Source: a virus. Taken from it: DNA of 64,000 nucleotides. This document shows, one piece after another, positions 14,175 to 22,269 of the stretch (its first letter is position 1; the number at the start of each line of letters is the position of its first letter). The notes beneath the pieces are model-generated. The model saw only the letters and a list, made by a program, of their open reading frames with translations. It was not told the DNA's origin and did no database searches. The translations under genes were made by a program, and so were the position numbers. The stretch lies in IMG/VR virus record IMGVR_UViG_3300046715_000149, positions 1 through 64,000 of that record; one strand, 5' to 3'.

Positions 14175-16636
14175 TGGCGTCGTACGCCGACTTCCTGGCC
14201 GGCAAGAGCCAGTACGGCAGCGACGACGGGTTCGCCTACTCGTGGCGGCCCGACTTCCTGTTCGGCTTCCAGGACTCCCTCACCGAGTGGGCCTGCCAGA
14301 TCGGGCGCGGGGCCCTGTTCGCGGACTGCGGGCTCGGCAAGGCTCAGCCGGTTGATGAGCCCGTGCTGACCCCCTCGGGATGGCGGGCGATCGGATCGCT
14401 CGCTGTCGGAGATCAAGTCATCACTGCCGATGGCGAGGCGACCCGGATCATCGGGATGTTCCCGCAGGGTCAGCGGGACACCGTTCGAGTCCGGATGAAC
14501 GACGGGTCTTCGACCGTGTGCGACCGTGACCATTTGTGGACGGTGGCAACCGATCTGGACATTTCCCGTGGCCGACCCTGGCGGACGCTTACCGCTCAGC
14601 AGTTGATCGCGGCCGGACTGGAATTGCCGCCCCGGAACGGGCCCAGATGGAGGGTGCCCGTCGTCGAGGGTGTCCGCCATCCCACCGCAGACCTTCCCAT
14701 CGACCCGTACGTCATGGGTGTGCTTCTCGGAGATGGATCGTTCCGGCCGCCGGGCGGCCCGGAGTTCACTGCGGTGGACGCCCAGATCGCCGCCGAGGTC
14801 AAGACTCGACTCCCTGAGTCGATGCGCCTGTCGATGGACCCCCGTGCTGACCGATCCCAGCAGTACCGCCTTGCGATCGTGGGCGGGGCTGGAAGTGGCG
14901 GACGGTCCAATCCGTTCCTGCAGGCAATCAAGAAATGGGGACTGCACGGAGTCCATTCGAGCGGAAAGTTCATCCCACAGGAGTATCTGTATGGCGACCG
15001 CCATCAGCGACTCGCCCTGCTTCGCGGACTCATGGATACCGACGGATATGTCGCCGCAAGCGGGATGATCCAGTTCGGGTCCTCGTCGCTGCGCCTAGCC
15101 GATGGCGTGACCGAGATCGTGCGAAGCCTGGGCGGAGTCGTCCGGGCCAGCTCGAAGATCCCCACGTACCACCATCTGGGCGAGCGGCGGACCGGGCAGC
15201 GGCACCACGTCCTGACGATCGCCCTACCGAACGGCACCATGCCGTTCCTGCTTGATCGCAAGGTCGCTCGATGCCGTGACCGGTACTACGCCCCTCAGCG
15301 GAAGATCGCGAGTATCGAGCCGGAGGGACGCAGCGAGTGCGTCTGCATTCGGGTCGAGCATCCGTCACAGCTCTATGTCACACGCGACCACATCGTCACG
15401 CACAACACTCCGATGCAGCTCGTGTGGGCCGAGAACGCACGGCGCGCCACCGGCAAGCCCGTGCTCGTGCTGACCCCGCTGGCGGTCGCGTTCCAGACCG
15501 AGACCGAGGCCGCCAAGTTCGGGATCGAGGCCGGCATCTCCCGCGACGGGACGCTGCCTGCGCCGATCACGATCACCAACTACGAGCAGCTCGAGAAGTT
15601 CGACCCGGACAAGTTCGGCGCGGTGGTCTGCGACGAGTCGTCCGCGATCAAGGCATTCGACGGCAAGCGCAAGGCGATCGTGACCGAGTTCCTGCGGACC
15701 GTGCCCTACCGCCTGCTGGCCACCGCCACGGCGGCGCCGAACGACTACGTCGAACTCGGCACCTCCAGCGAAGCGCTCGGCTACCTCGGGCACATGGACA
15801 TGCTCGGCCGCTTCTTCATCAACGCCCAGCGGACCACCACGGCATTCAAGGGCCGGTACATGAACCGTGGCGAGCGGCGGGACGGGTTCATGGATCAGCA
15901 CGGGTGGCGATTCAAGGGTCACGCCGAGGATGCGTTCTGGCGCTGGGTCGTGTCCTGGGCCCGGGCCGTCCGCAAGCCGTCCGACCTCGGCTACTCCGAC
16001 GACGGATACGTGCTACCGGAGCTGCGCGAGATCAAGCACCTGATCGACGCGTCCACTCCTGCCGACGGCCGGCTGTTCGACATCCCGGCGCAGGGGCTGC
16101 ACGAGGAGCGCGAGGAGGCGCGGCGGACCATCCCCGAGCGGTGCGAGAAGGCGGCCGAACTGCTGGTCGACGCCAAGCCTGGTGTGGCATGGTGCCACCT
16201 CAATGACGAGGCCGACCTGCTGGTCAAGCTGATCGACGGCGCCGTCCAGGTGTCCGGGTCCGACTCGCCGCAGGAGAAGGAGGAGAAGCTGCACGCGTTC
16301 TCCGACGGGCAGATCCGGGTGCTGGTCACCAAGCCGAAGCTCGGCGCGTGGGGCCTGAACTGGCAGCACTGCCACCGCATGACCTACTTCCCCAGCCACT
16401 CCTACGAGCAGTGGTATCAGGCCGTCCGGCGCTCATGGCGCTTCGGTCAGACCGAGCCGGTGACCGTGGACATCGTGACCACGCCCGGCGGTGGCCGGAT
16501 CTTCGACAACCTGCACCGCAAGGCGACGGCGGCCGACCAGATGTTCGGCGCGCTGACCAGGCACATGCGTAACGCGCTGGCCGTCAAGCCGATCTCCACC
16601 TACCCGCACCCCGTCGAGATCCCGCCGTGGATCTGA
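14174..16636 (+). CDS. SNF2-type DNA helicase interrupted by an intein
   Basis: An 820-residue precursor whose mature helicase would be 465 residues after removal of a 355-residue intein. Motif I (GLGK then T) is split by the intein after K56. Further motifs are CDESS (motif II), LLATATAAP (motif III), GAWGLNWQHCHR (motif V region) and QAVRRSWRFGQ (motif VI), which is the SNF2/superfamily 2 pattern. It probably remodels or unwinds DNA for replication or modification. The adjacent methyltransferase overlaps its end by ten bases, so the two are likely made together. The start ATG forms TGATG with the preceding gene. Confidence 0.85.
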   Translation: MASYADFLAGKSQYGSDDGFAYSWRPDFLFGFQDSLTEWACQIGRGALFADCGLGKAQPVDEPVLTPSGWRAIGSLAVGDQVITADGEATRIIGMFPQGQRDTVRVRMNDGSSTVCDRDHLWTVATDLDISRGRPWRTLTAQQLIAAGLELPPRNGPRWRVPVVEGVRHPTADLPIDPYVMGVLLGDGSFRPPGGPEFTAVDAQIAAEVKTRLPESMRLSMDPRADRSQQYRLAIVGGAGSGGRSNPFLQAIKKWGLHGVHSSGKFIPQEYLYGDRHQRLALLRGLMDTDGYVAASGMIQFGSSSLRLADGVTEIVRSLGGVVRASSKIPTYHHLGERRTGQRHHVLTIALPNGTMPFLLDRKVARCRDRYYAPQRKIASIEPEGRSECVCIRVEHPSQLYVTRDHIVTHNTPMQLVWAENARRATGKPVLVLTPLAVAFQTETEAAKFGIEAGISRDGTLPAPITITNYEQLEKFDPDKFGAVVCDESSAIKAFDGKRKAIVTEFLRTVPYRLLATATAAPNDYVELGTSSEALGYLGHMDMLGRFFINAQRTTTAFKGRYMNRGERRDGFMDQHGWRFKGHAEDAFWRWVVSWARAVRKPSDLGYSDDGYVLPELREIKHLIDASTPADGRLFDIPAQGLHEEREEARRTIPERCEKAAELLVDAKPGVAWCHLNDEADLLVKLIDGAVQVSGSDSPQEKEEKLHAFSDGQIRVLVTKPKLGAWGLNWQHCHRMTYFPSHSYEQWYQAVRRSWRFGQTEPVTVDIVTTPGGGRIFDNLHRKATAADQMFGALTRHMRNALAVKPISTYPHPVEIPPWI
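14342..15406 (+). other. Class 3-like intein with LAGLIDADG endonuclease
   Basis: This 355-residue insert lies inside the Walker A motif. Its first residue is Ala, not Cys or Ser. It has the Trp-Cys-Thr triplet of class 3 inteins: W66 in DRDHLW, C335 in CVCIRV and T353 in IVTHN. It ends HN and is followed by Thr as the +1 residue. In class 3 inteins the block F cysteine, here C335, starts splicing. Two LAGLIDADG-type motifs are present at about residues 122-133 (YVMGVLLGDGS) and 223-236 (LALLRGLMDTDGYV), so the homing endonuclease looks intact. Confidence 0.85.
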
Positions 16637-17661
16637 GCAAGCCGAGAGGAACCGAGACCGTGGGCAACGTCCTTGACCAGCAGATCACCGACCGATGGGC
16701 CGTCTACAACGGCGACTGCATGGAGGTGATGGCGTCCTACCCGGCCGACTCGCTGCACCTGTCGATCTACTCCCCGCCGTTCGCCGGGCTCTATCACTAC
16801 TCGTCCAGCGAGCGGGACCTGAGCAACAACGTCGACTACGACTCGTTCTTCGCGCACTACGAGCACGTGACCCGGGAGCTGGCGCGGATCACCATGCCGG
16901 GCCGGCGCACGCTGGTGCACTGCATGGACGTGCCGCGGTCGAACAGCGGGCGCAACGACTCGCTGATGGACTTCCCCGGCGACATCATCCGGATGCACGA
17001 ACGGCTCGGCTTCGTCTACACCGGGCGCTACCACGTGTGGAAGGAGCCGCTCGCGGTTCGCAACCGGACCATGACCAAGGGCCTCGCGCACAGGACGATC
17101 GTGGAGGACGCGTCCCAGTGCTCGGTCGCGTCGGCCGACTACCTGCTCGCCTTCCGCAAGCGCGGCGACAACCCGGTGCCGATCGCCAACCCGGTCGGGC
17201 TGATGGAGTACGCCGGATGGCGCACCCCGCCGGCCGAGGTGCTCAGCTACCGCGGGTGGACCGGCAAGCAGACCGAGAACCGCTACTCGCACTGGGTGTG
17301 GAGGCAGTACGCCTCGGCGTTCTGGGACGACATCCGCGGCAACGGCGGTGACCGGGCGCTGGACGAGGGCGCGGTGCTGCCGTTCCGGGCCAGCCGGGAC
17401 GACGACGACGAGAAGCACGTGCACCCGCTCCAGCTCGACGTGATCCACCGTGGCGTGCAGTTGTGGAGCAACCCGGGCGAGACGGTGTTCACGCCGTTCA
17501 TGGGCGTCGGCAGCGAGGTCTACGAGGCGGTGCGGTGCGGACGGCGTGGCGTCGGTGCCGAGCTCAAGACCAGCTACTACAAGCAGGCCGTCCGCAACCT
17601 GGCCACCGTCGACAGGACCGAGCAGGTCGCCGAGACGCTGTTCGACGCGGCGGAGGCGTGA
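16627..17661 (+). CDS. Beta-class N4/N6 DNA methyltransferase
   Basis: A 344-residue protein. Motif IV SPPF is at residues 49-52. The S-adenosylmethionine-binding motif FTPFMGVGSE follows near residue 287, with the later GRRGVGAELKTSYY. The order IV before I marks the beta class of amino-methyltransferases acting on adenine N6 or cytosine N4. The GTG at 16627 overlaps the helicase end; an alternative GTG at 16660 has the better ribosome-binding site AGAGGA. No restriction enzyme is beside it, so self-protection of phage DNA or an epigenetic role with the helicase is likely. Confidence 0.8.
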   Translation: MDLSKPRGTETVGNVLDQQITDRWAVYNGDCMEVMASYPADSLHLSIYSPPFAGLYHYSSSERDLSNNVDYDSFFAHYEHVTRELARITMPGRRTLVHCMDVPRSNSGRNDSLMDFPGDIIRMHERLGFVYTGRYHVWKEPLAVRNRTMTKGLAHRTIVEDASQCSVASADYLLAFRKRGDNPVPIANPVGLMEYAGWRTPPAEVLSYRGWTGKQTENRYSHWVWRQYASAFWDDIRGNGGDRALDEGAVLPFRASRDDDDEKHVHPLQLDVIHRGVQLWSNPGETVFTPFMGVGSEVYEAVRCGRRGVGAELKTSYYKQAVRNLATVDRTEQVAETLFDAAEA

Positions 17662-18122
17662 TGCGCTACTACTTCGCGGGCGCGTACGCGCGGCGGGCCG
17701 AGCTGGGGCGTTACGCGTTCGCGATCCAGATGGAGGCGAACGGCGCCAAGGTCGTGTCGCGATGGCTGACCGACCCGCAGGAGGGGCTGGACGCCGGATT
17801 TTCGGCGGGCGGGCTCGAGACGCCCGAGGCGGTCAGCAAGGCGTGGGAGTACGGGCAGCGCGACATCGAGGACCTGTCCGGTGCCGACGCGATTGTGTCG
17901 TTCACCGGTGAAGGCCTGCGCGGCGGGCGGCACATTGAGCACGGCATGGCGATCAGCTATTACGACAACCACCCGTGGGATCTGTCCCAGCGCACGGAGC
18001 CGATCCGGCTGATCGTGGTCGGCCCGCGCGAGCACGTCTTCCACTGTCACCCGGCGACCGAGGTCTACCCGGACTGGGCGGCGTTCCTGGCACACGAGAT
18101 CGAGCAGTACCGGGAGGGTTGA
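17661..18122 (+). CDS. Nucleoside 2-deoxyribosyltransferase-like protein
   Basis: A 153-residue protein. It starts YYFAGAYARR and has DIEDLSGADAIVSFTG and GGRHIEHGMAISY, matching the fold and probable catalytic glutamate of nucleoside 2-deoxyribosyltransferase-like proteins. These exchange bases on deoxyribose or handle modified nucleotides. The C-terminal part HVFHCHP is typical of the phage branch. It overlaps the methyltransferase by TGATG, so a role in nucleotide supply or modification is suggested. Confidence 0.75.
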   Translation: MRYYFAGAYARRAELGRYAFAIQMEANGAKVVSRWLTDPQEGLDAGFSAGGLETPEAVSKAWEYGQRDIEDLSGADAIVSFTGEGLRGGRHIEHGMAISYYDNHPWDLSQRTEPIRLIVVGPREHVFHCHPATEVYPDWAAFLAHEIEQYREG

Positions 18123-18123
18123 C

Positions 18124-18345
18124 GTGGCCGAACAGATGGGACCCGACGACCTTGCCGACCACCTGGCTCAGTGCCGACAGGTGGACGCCGCCTTGGTTGG
18201 CGGCACGGGTGTGGACATGACCGAGACCGTTCAGATGTTGATTGCCGCCGGATGGACGTACAAGGGGACCGAATACGTAGCCGGGAAGCGGGTGCGATAC
18301 CTCGCACCGCCGCCCCCGGAGGAGAACCGAGAGGAGAACCGATGA
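18124..18345 (+). CDS. Small protein of unknown function
   Basis: A 73-residue protein from a GTG start. It consists of an acidic N-terminal helix, then a short segment (MLIAAGWTYKGTEYVAGKRVRYL) and a Pro/Glu tail. The end overlaps the clamp start by ATGA. No family is recognised. Confidence 0.65.
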   Translation: MAEQMGPDDLADHLAQCRQVDAALVGGTGVDMTETVQMLIAAGWTYKGTEYVAGKRVRYLAPPPPEENREENR

Positions 18346-19508
18346 TCGAGGGAGAGGTCACCGCCAAGCCGCAGGTGTTCGCGGCGGCGGTCAAGTGGGC
18401 GGCGAAGTTCGCCGCGGGCAAACCGGCCGTGCCGATCCAGGGCGGGCTGCTGCTCACGGCCGACGGGTCGGGCAACCTGGCCATCGACAGCTTCGGCGAG
18501 GGCATCACCGCCCGGGCCGTCGTGCCGGTCGACGGCGAGGGCAAGGGGTCGACGATCGTGTCGGCGCGGCTGCTGGACCAGTTGGTCGCCACGTTCGCCG
18601 ACAAGCCGGTCACGCTGAGCGGGGACGACGAGACCGGCTTGGTCATCGTGGCCGGCCGGTGGACCGGCACGGTACCGGTGATGGGCGACGTCGGCGACTG
18701 GTCCGGCGTGCAGGACGGGATGCTGGTGCCGCCGCAGCAGATCGGCACCGTCAGTGGGCAGGCGTTCCACGACCTGATCGCCCGAGCGGCGGCGGCGACC
18801 GAGCACGACGCGGGCAAGCCGATCGCGTTGCAGTGCATCCACCTGACCTTCGGCGGGCGGACGGTCGTCGCGATGGCCAGCGACTCGCTGCGGGCCACCC
18901 GCGACGCGGCGCCGTTCGTCCGGACCGAGGAGTCCGAGATCCAGAACGCGCTCGTCACCGGACAGTGGATGGCCGACGTGGCGGCCGCGTTCATCGGGCC
19001 GGACGACATCGCGGTCGGGCTCGGTCCCAACGTGCTCGCGCTGAGCTCGGCCACCCGATCGGTGGTCGTCCGGCAGATCGCCGAGCCGTGGCAGATGCGC
19101 GAGGTCATCGCGACGCTGCTCATCGACGAGCTCCCGCACGAGGTGCTGGTCAAGGTGTCCGACCTCATGCAGCCGATGAAGCGGGCCGTGCTCATGCGGG
19201 AGAAGGACGGGCCGATCGCCGCGGTGATGAGCACCGACCTGATCACTGTGCACGCCAAGGCCGACCAGATCCAGCAGAAGGGCTCGGAGGAGGTCGACGC
19301 CCAGTACCAAGGACCCGATCACACGCTGGCGTTCAACCCGAAGTACCTGGCCGACGCGCTCGGCTCGGCGCCGGGCGAGATCGTGCGGATCCGGTTCAAC
19401 GACCAGGAGAAGCGGCCGGGCCGGCCCTGGCACGTCGTGCTGACCTCGGCCGACGACGAGGGCTCGCAGTGGCAGCACCTGCTCATGCCGCTGAAGCTGC
19501 GGGGCTGA
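18342..19508 (+). CDS. dnaN: DNA polymerase III beta clamp (DnaN-like)
   Basis: A 388-residue protein, the usual length for a bacterial clamp subunit. It shows three clamp-fold repeats with typical strands (LLLTADGSGNLAIDSF, VAMASDSLRATRD, VMSTDLITVHA) and ends in a DnaN-like final strand (WQHLLMPLKLRG). Clamps encircle DNA and tether polymerases. No DNA polymerase gene is visible in the window, so this clamp may redirect the host polymerase. GAGGAGAACCG precedes the ATG. Confidence 0.75.
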   Translation: MIEGEVTAKPQVFAAAVKWAAKFAAGKPAVPIQGGLLLTADGSGNLAIDSFGEGITARAVVPVDGEGKGSTIVSARLLDQLVATFADKPVTLSGDDETGLVIVAGRWTGTVPVMGDVGDWSGVQDGMLVPPQQIGTVSGQAFHDLIARAAAATEHDAGKPIALQCIHLTFGGRTVVAMASDSLRATRDAAPFVRTEESEIQNALVTGQWMADVAAAFIGPDDIAVGLGPNVLALSSATRSVVVRQIAEPWQMREVIATLLIDELPHEVLVKVSDLMQPMKRAVLMREKDGPIAAVMSTDLITVHAKADQIQQKGSEEVDAQYQGPDHTLAFNPKYLADALGSAPGEIVRIRFNDQEKRPGRPWHVVLTSADDEGSQWQHLLMPLKLRG

Positions 19509-19511
19509 GCC

Positions 19512-20105
19512 ATGACGCTGACGCTGGGACAGATCACGGCCGAGGTGCGCGAGGTCAACATCGCGCACGGCTGGCGGCCGGCCGAGGGTGGGCCGGGCGA
19601 GAACACGTGGGGCGACTACATCGCGCTGATGCACTCCGAGGTGAGCGAGGCGCTGGAGGCGTACCGGGACTACCGGCTGACTGACGCGACCGAGCCGTAC
19701 GACCTGATCGACCCGGAGACCGGGAAGGACGTCCCGGCCAAGCCTGAGGGCGTGGGGTCGGAGTTCGCCGACGTGCTGATCCGGCTGGTCGACATGGCCG
19801 ACGTGTTCGGGATCAGGCTGAGCGGTTACGACCACCTGACCGACCTCCGCGCGCACGCGCCGGACAGCCGCCTGTCGGTGGTCACGTTCGGCGATCACAT
19901 GATGTGGCTGCACCGCGAGATCTCGGACGCCGTGCTCAGCCCGGCCAGGCTCGCGCTGGTGCTGCGCGCGCTGGACACGATCGCCCGCAAGTACGGCATC
20001 GACCTCGAGGCGGAGTACGTGCGGAAGATCGCGTACAACCGGACGCGGGTCTGGCAGCACGGCGGGCGCACGCTCGCCGGAGAGAAGGAGATCGAGAATG
20101 CGTAA
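19512..20105 (+). CDS. mazG: MazG-like nucleotide pyrophosphohydrolase
   Basis: A 197-residue all-helical protein. Residues about 38-97 show the EExxE-type metal-binding pattern: MHSEVSEALEAYR then EFADVLIRLVDMADVFGI. A second, degenerate half repeats it (WLHREISDAV then ALDTIARKYGIDLEAEY). MazG-like enzymes hydrolyse nucleoside triphosphates to monophosphates and can clean the pool or dampen host alarmone signalling. It follows the clamp gene closely. Confidence 0.75.
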   Translation: MTLTLGQITAEVREVNIAHGWRPAEGGPGENTWGDYIALMHSEVSEALEAYRDYRLTDATEPYDLIDPETGKDVPAKPEGVGSEFADVLIRLVDMADVFGIRLSGYDHLTDLRAHAPDSRLSVVTFGDHMMWLHREISDAVLSPARLALVLRALDTIARKYGIDLEAEYVRKIAYNRTRVWQHGGRTLAGEKEIENA

Positions 20106-20355
20106 GGCGACAGAGGATGTGCTCGCGCGGACCGAGGCGGAGCGGCAGATCGGGGATGTGCTGGAACGGGAGGGCTTGATCGACGGCAGCACGCACGAGC
20201 CGACCGAGGTGGGCCGGGCGGTGCTGAACGCGCTGGGCAGGTTCGTGGAGTTCGAGACCGGCACCAGCAAGGACCCGGACCGGCAGGCCGTGGCGATGCG
20301 GCGGCTGGTCACCACCGGCCCGTGGGAGATCGACCCGAACGGGGTCGCCAAGTAG
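20098..20355 (+). CDS. Small protein of unknown function
   Basis: An 85-residue acidic protein starting MRKATEDVLARTEAERQ. It overlaps the end of the MazG-like gene by eight bases and is followed by a GC-rich hairpin. No family is recognised. Confidence 0.65.
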   Translation: MRKATEDVLARTEAERQIGDVLEREGLIDGSTHEPTEVGRAVLNALGRFVEFETGTSKDPDRQAVAMRRLVTTGPWEIDPNGVAK

Positions 20356-20362
20356 CAAACGG

Positions 20363-20388
20363 CGCGGGGCGGCTCCGGTCGCCCCGCG
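20363..20388. terminator. GC-rich hairpin, weak terminator candidate
   Basis: CGCGGGGCG pairs with CGCCCCGCG around an 8-base loop. No T-run follows. It may pause transcription between the clamp/MazG group and gene 20410. Confidence 0.4.
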
Positions 20389-20409
20389 TGCACCGAGGGG
20401 AGAGGGAGC

Positions 20410-21126
20410 ATGACGATCACCGACGAGGGCCGCGTGGCGTACGGGTGCAACCCGCGGGCGCGGTGCGGAGACACGCAGGGCGCGTGGACCAAGGGATGCC
20501 GGCACCCGGGCGCGGTCCGGGCGCACGAGCAGTGGATGAACGAACGGCAGGCGCTGAAGGAGGCGGCGAAAGGCTGGCCGGCCGGTCAGTGCCTGGCGCC
20601 GATCCACAACACCCGGTGGGCGGCCGCGGTGCACGCCTGCCGCTGCCCGGGGGCGCTCAGGGCGGTTGCGCTGGACATCCAGCGCCGTTCCACGCTGGCC
20701 AAGGACGAGCGGGCTCGGGCGTACGCGCTGGAGTACGACCGGGAGGTCCGGCGCATCGAGCGCGCGACCGGCGGGCGGCTGTCGGCCGACCCGCGGCGGG
20801 AGTGGCGCTACGGCAAGGCGGGGGTCAGCTCGATCACCGTGATGATGATGCTGCACGGCTTCCCCGACAACCCCACCCGGGCCGAGCGGATGGTCGCGAT
20901 CATCAAGCTGGACGGCCGGATGGTCCGCGACGAGCACACCGCGCAGATGCGGCCGATGTTCAAGAGCGAGATCGGCGCGCGGATCGGGTGCACCGAGGCG
21001 ACCGTGCGGCGACTGCGGGCCGAGCGCGAGCGGCGCCGGGACGAGCGGACGCTGCGCCGGCTGGCCGACGCGCAGTGGCGGGCGGCGCACCACGCGCACG
21101 GGGCGGAGCGACGGCCGAGACCCTGA
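20410..21126 (+). CDS. Putative DNA-binding protein with cysteine-rich N-terminus and HTH
   Basis: A 238-residue basic protein. The N-terminal 80 residues carry several Cys and His residues (CNPRARCGDT, GCRHPG, CRCPGAL) that could bind zinc. Near the C-terminus, KSEIGARIGCTEATVRRLRAE is a good helix-turn-helix. A transcription or replication-initiation role is plausible but unproven. GGGGAGAGGGAGC precedes the ATG. Confidence 0.7.
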   Translation: MTITDEGRVAYGCNPRARCGDTQGAWTKGCRHPGAVRAHEQWMNERQALKEAAKGWPAGQCLAPIHNTRWAAAVHACRCPGALRAVALDIQRRSTLAKDERARAYALEYDREVRRIERATGGRLSADPRREWRYGKAGVSSITVMMMLHGFPDNPTRAERMVAIIKLDGRMVRDEHTAQMRPMFKSEIGARIGCTEATVRRLRAERERRRDERTLRRLADAQWRAAHHAHGAERRPRP

Positions 21127-21170
21127 CCGGTCGGTGGTAGAACCGGCATTGCGCACGTGCTTACGCTGAC

Positions 21171-21195
21171 CCGACCCCGTCTCGTGCGGGGTCGG
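21171..21195. terminator. Stem-loop between 20410 and 21262 genes
   Basis: CCGACCCCG pairs with CGGGGTCGG around a 7-base loop. No U-tract follows, so it may be a pause or processing site. Confidence 0.4.
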
Positions 21196-21261
21196 CCCGT
21201 ATCGAGGGGGAGACGATGGTACGATGGAACCTGTCAATCCGTCCGTGAGCAGGGGATATTC

Positions 21262-21453
21262 ATGGTCAGGACAGCAAAGGATCGAGCGCTGTACGCCAGC
21301 GGGAAGGCCGCCGAGGCCGCGCAGCGCCGGCGATGGCAGAAGGTTGTCGCGGAGATGCGGGCGAACGGTCTCGATGTGCTCGTCTTCCCGGCCGGGGAGC
21401 GGGAGGAACACCAGGACTACACCCTCTACGCCGTCCCCGCCGCGAGGCGCTGA
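21262..21453 (+). CDS. Small basic protein of unknown function
   Basis: A 63-residue protein starting MVRTAKDRALYASGK, basic at the N-terminus and acidic later. AGGGGATATTC precedes the ATG. It stands alone between two stem-loops. No family is recognised. Confidence 0.65.
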   Translation: MVRTAKDRALYASGKAAEAAQRRRWQKVVAEMRANGLDVLVFPAGEREEHQDYTLYAVPAARR

Positions 21454-21462
21454 GACGGCGAA

Positions 21463-21485
21463 AGCCCGCGGTACGAACGCGGGCT
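21463..21485 (+). terminator. Stem-loop terminator
   Basis: AGCCCGCG pairs with CGCGGGCT around a 7-base loop, followed by CTCTCT. It lies directly after the stop of gene 21262-21453. Confidence 0.6.
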
Positions 21486-21521
21486 CTCTGATCACCGGGA
21501 CGAGCAACAGAAGGAGTTGTC

Positions 21522-21950
21522 GTGACCAATGATAACGGATCGGCTACTCAACGGCTGATCGACGCCCTCGGCGACCCCGACCGGCTCTACGACCGCGGGC
21601 AACTGGCGTTCCTCATGGGCGCCGCGATGCGCTGGGGATACGAGGCGGCCGAGGCAGAGATGGCCGCCGACCCGATGTCCTGGGCGGCCGGGCTCGAACA
21701 GGGCTACCGGCTGCGGTGCGCCGAGCAGGAGGAGGGCTACCCGCCCCCGCCGTACCTGTTGGTCGCGGGGGTCAAGGTGGGCGGCGACCAGCGGGCGGCG
21801 CGCGAGGCGGTGGCCGCCGACCGGACGCAGCGCTACGCGGGCGGGCCGGTCGAGGTGTGGGAGGCCGACCGGCCCGAGCCGGCCCGTGACCCCCGGCCGA
21901 TGCGGGTGCGCAAGGTCGACGGGCTGTGGACCTGGGCGGAGCAGCTGTGA
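21522..21950 (+). CDS. Protein of unknown function
   Basis: A 142-residue protein from a GTG preceded by AGAAGGAGTTGTC. It starts MTNDNGSATQRLIDALGDP and has an acidic helical N-terminal half and a Pro/Arg-rich C-terminal half. No family is recognised. Confidence 0.7.
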   Translation: MTNDNGSATQRLIDALGDPDRLYDRGQLAFLMGAAMRWGYEAAEAEMAADPMSWAAGLEQGYRLRCAEQEEGYPPPPYLLVAGVKVGGDQRAAREAVAADRTQRYAGGPVEVWEADRPEPARDPRPMRVRKVDGLWTWAEQL

Positions 21951-21996
21951 TCGATTCCGGACACGCGCGCCGCGTGGCAGAGCGCCGAGGTACGCC

Positions 21997-22269
21997 ATGA
22001 GGACCGTGACGATCGGGACCGACCCGGCCTGCGACATCGTGGTCGACGACCCGTACGCCTCGCCGGTGCACTGCCGGTTAACCGAGGGCAGATTCTGCGT
22101 CTGGGTGGTTCAGGATCTCGGCTCGACAAACGGCACGACGGTCATGCGTAACGGACAGATCCGGGACAGGCTGGGCCTGGGTGCAACGTGCCATCTCACC
22201 ACCGGTGATGTGCTGGTGATCGGGCGGACCCGGATGCCGCCGTTCACGCCGGAGCGGGTGGCGGGATGA
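21997..22269 (+). CDS. FHA-domain protein (phosphothreonine reader)
   Basis: A 90-residue protein that is almost entirely an FHA domain: IGTDPACDIVVDDPYAS, S22 and H25 of the SxxH element, then LGSTNGT with N45. FHA domains bind phosphothreonine peptides on proteins. Actinobacterial hosts have many Ser/Thr kinases, so the protein may dock on a phosphorylated host or phage protein. The usual arginine after the first glycine is replaced by threonine, which could weaken binding. It overlaps the helicase start by GATGACG, so it may work with the replisome. Confidence 0.8.
   Translation: MRTVTIGTDPACDIVVDDPYASPVHCRLTEGRFCVWVVQDLGSTNGTTVMRNGQIRDRLGLGATCHLTTGDVLVIGRTRMPPFTPERVAG

Noticed and set aside
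18231-20492. A 753-residue open frame on the minus strand opposite the clamp and MazG-like genes
   Set aside because: It is a shadow frame of GC-rich coding DNA. The plus-strand genes have recognised domains, coupled starts and stops, and the right codon bias.
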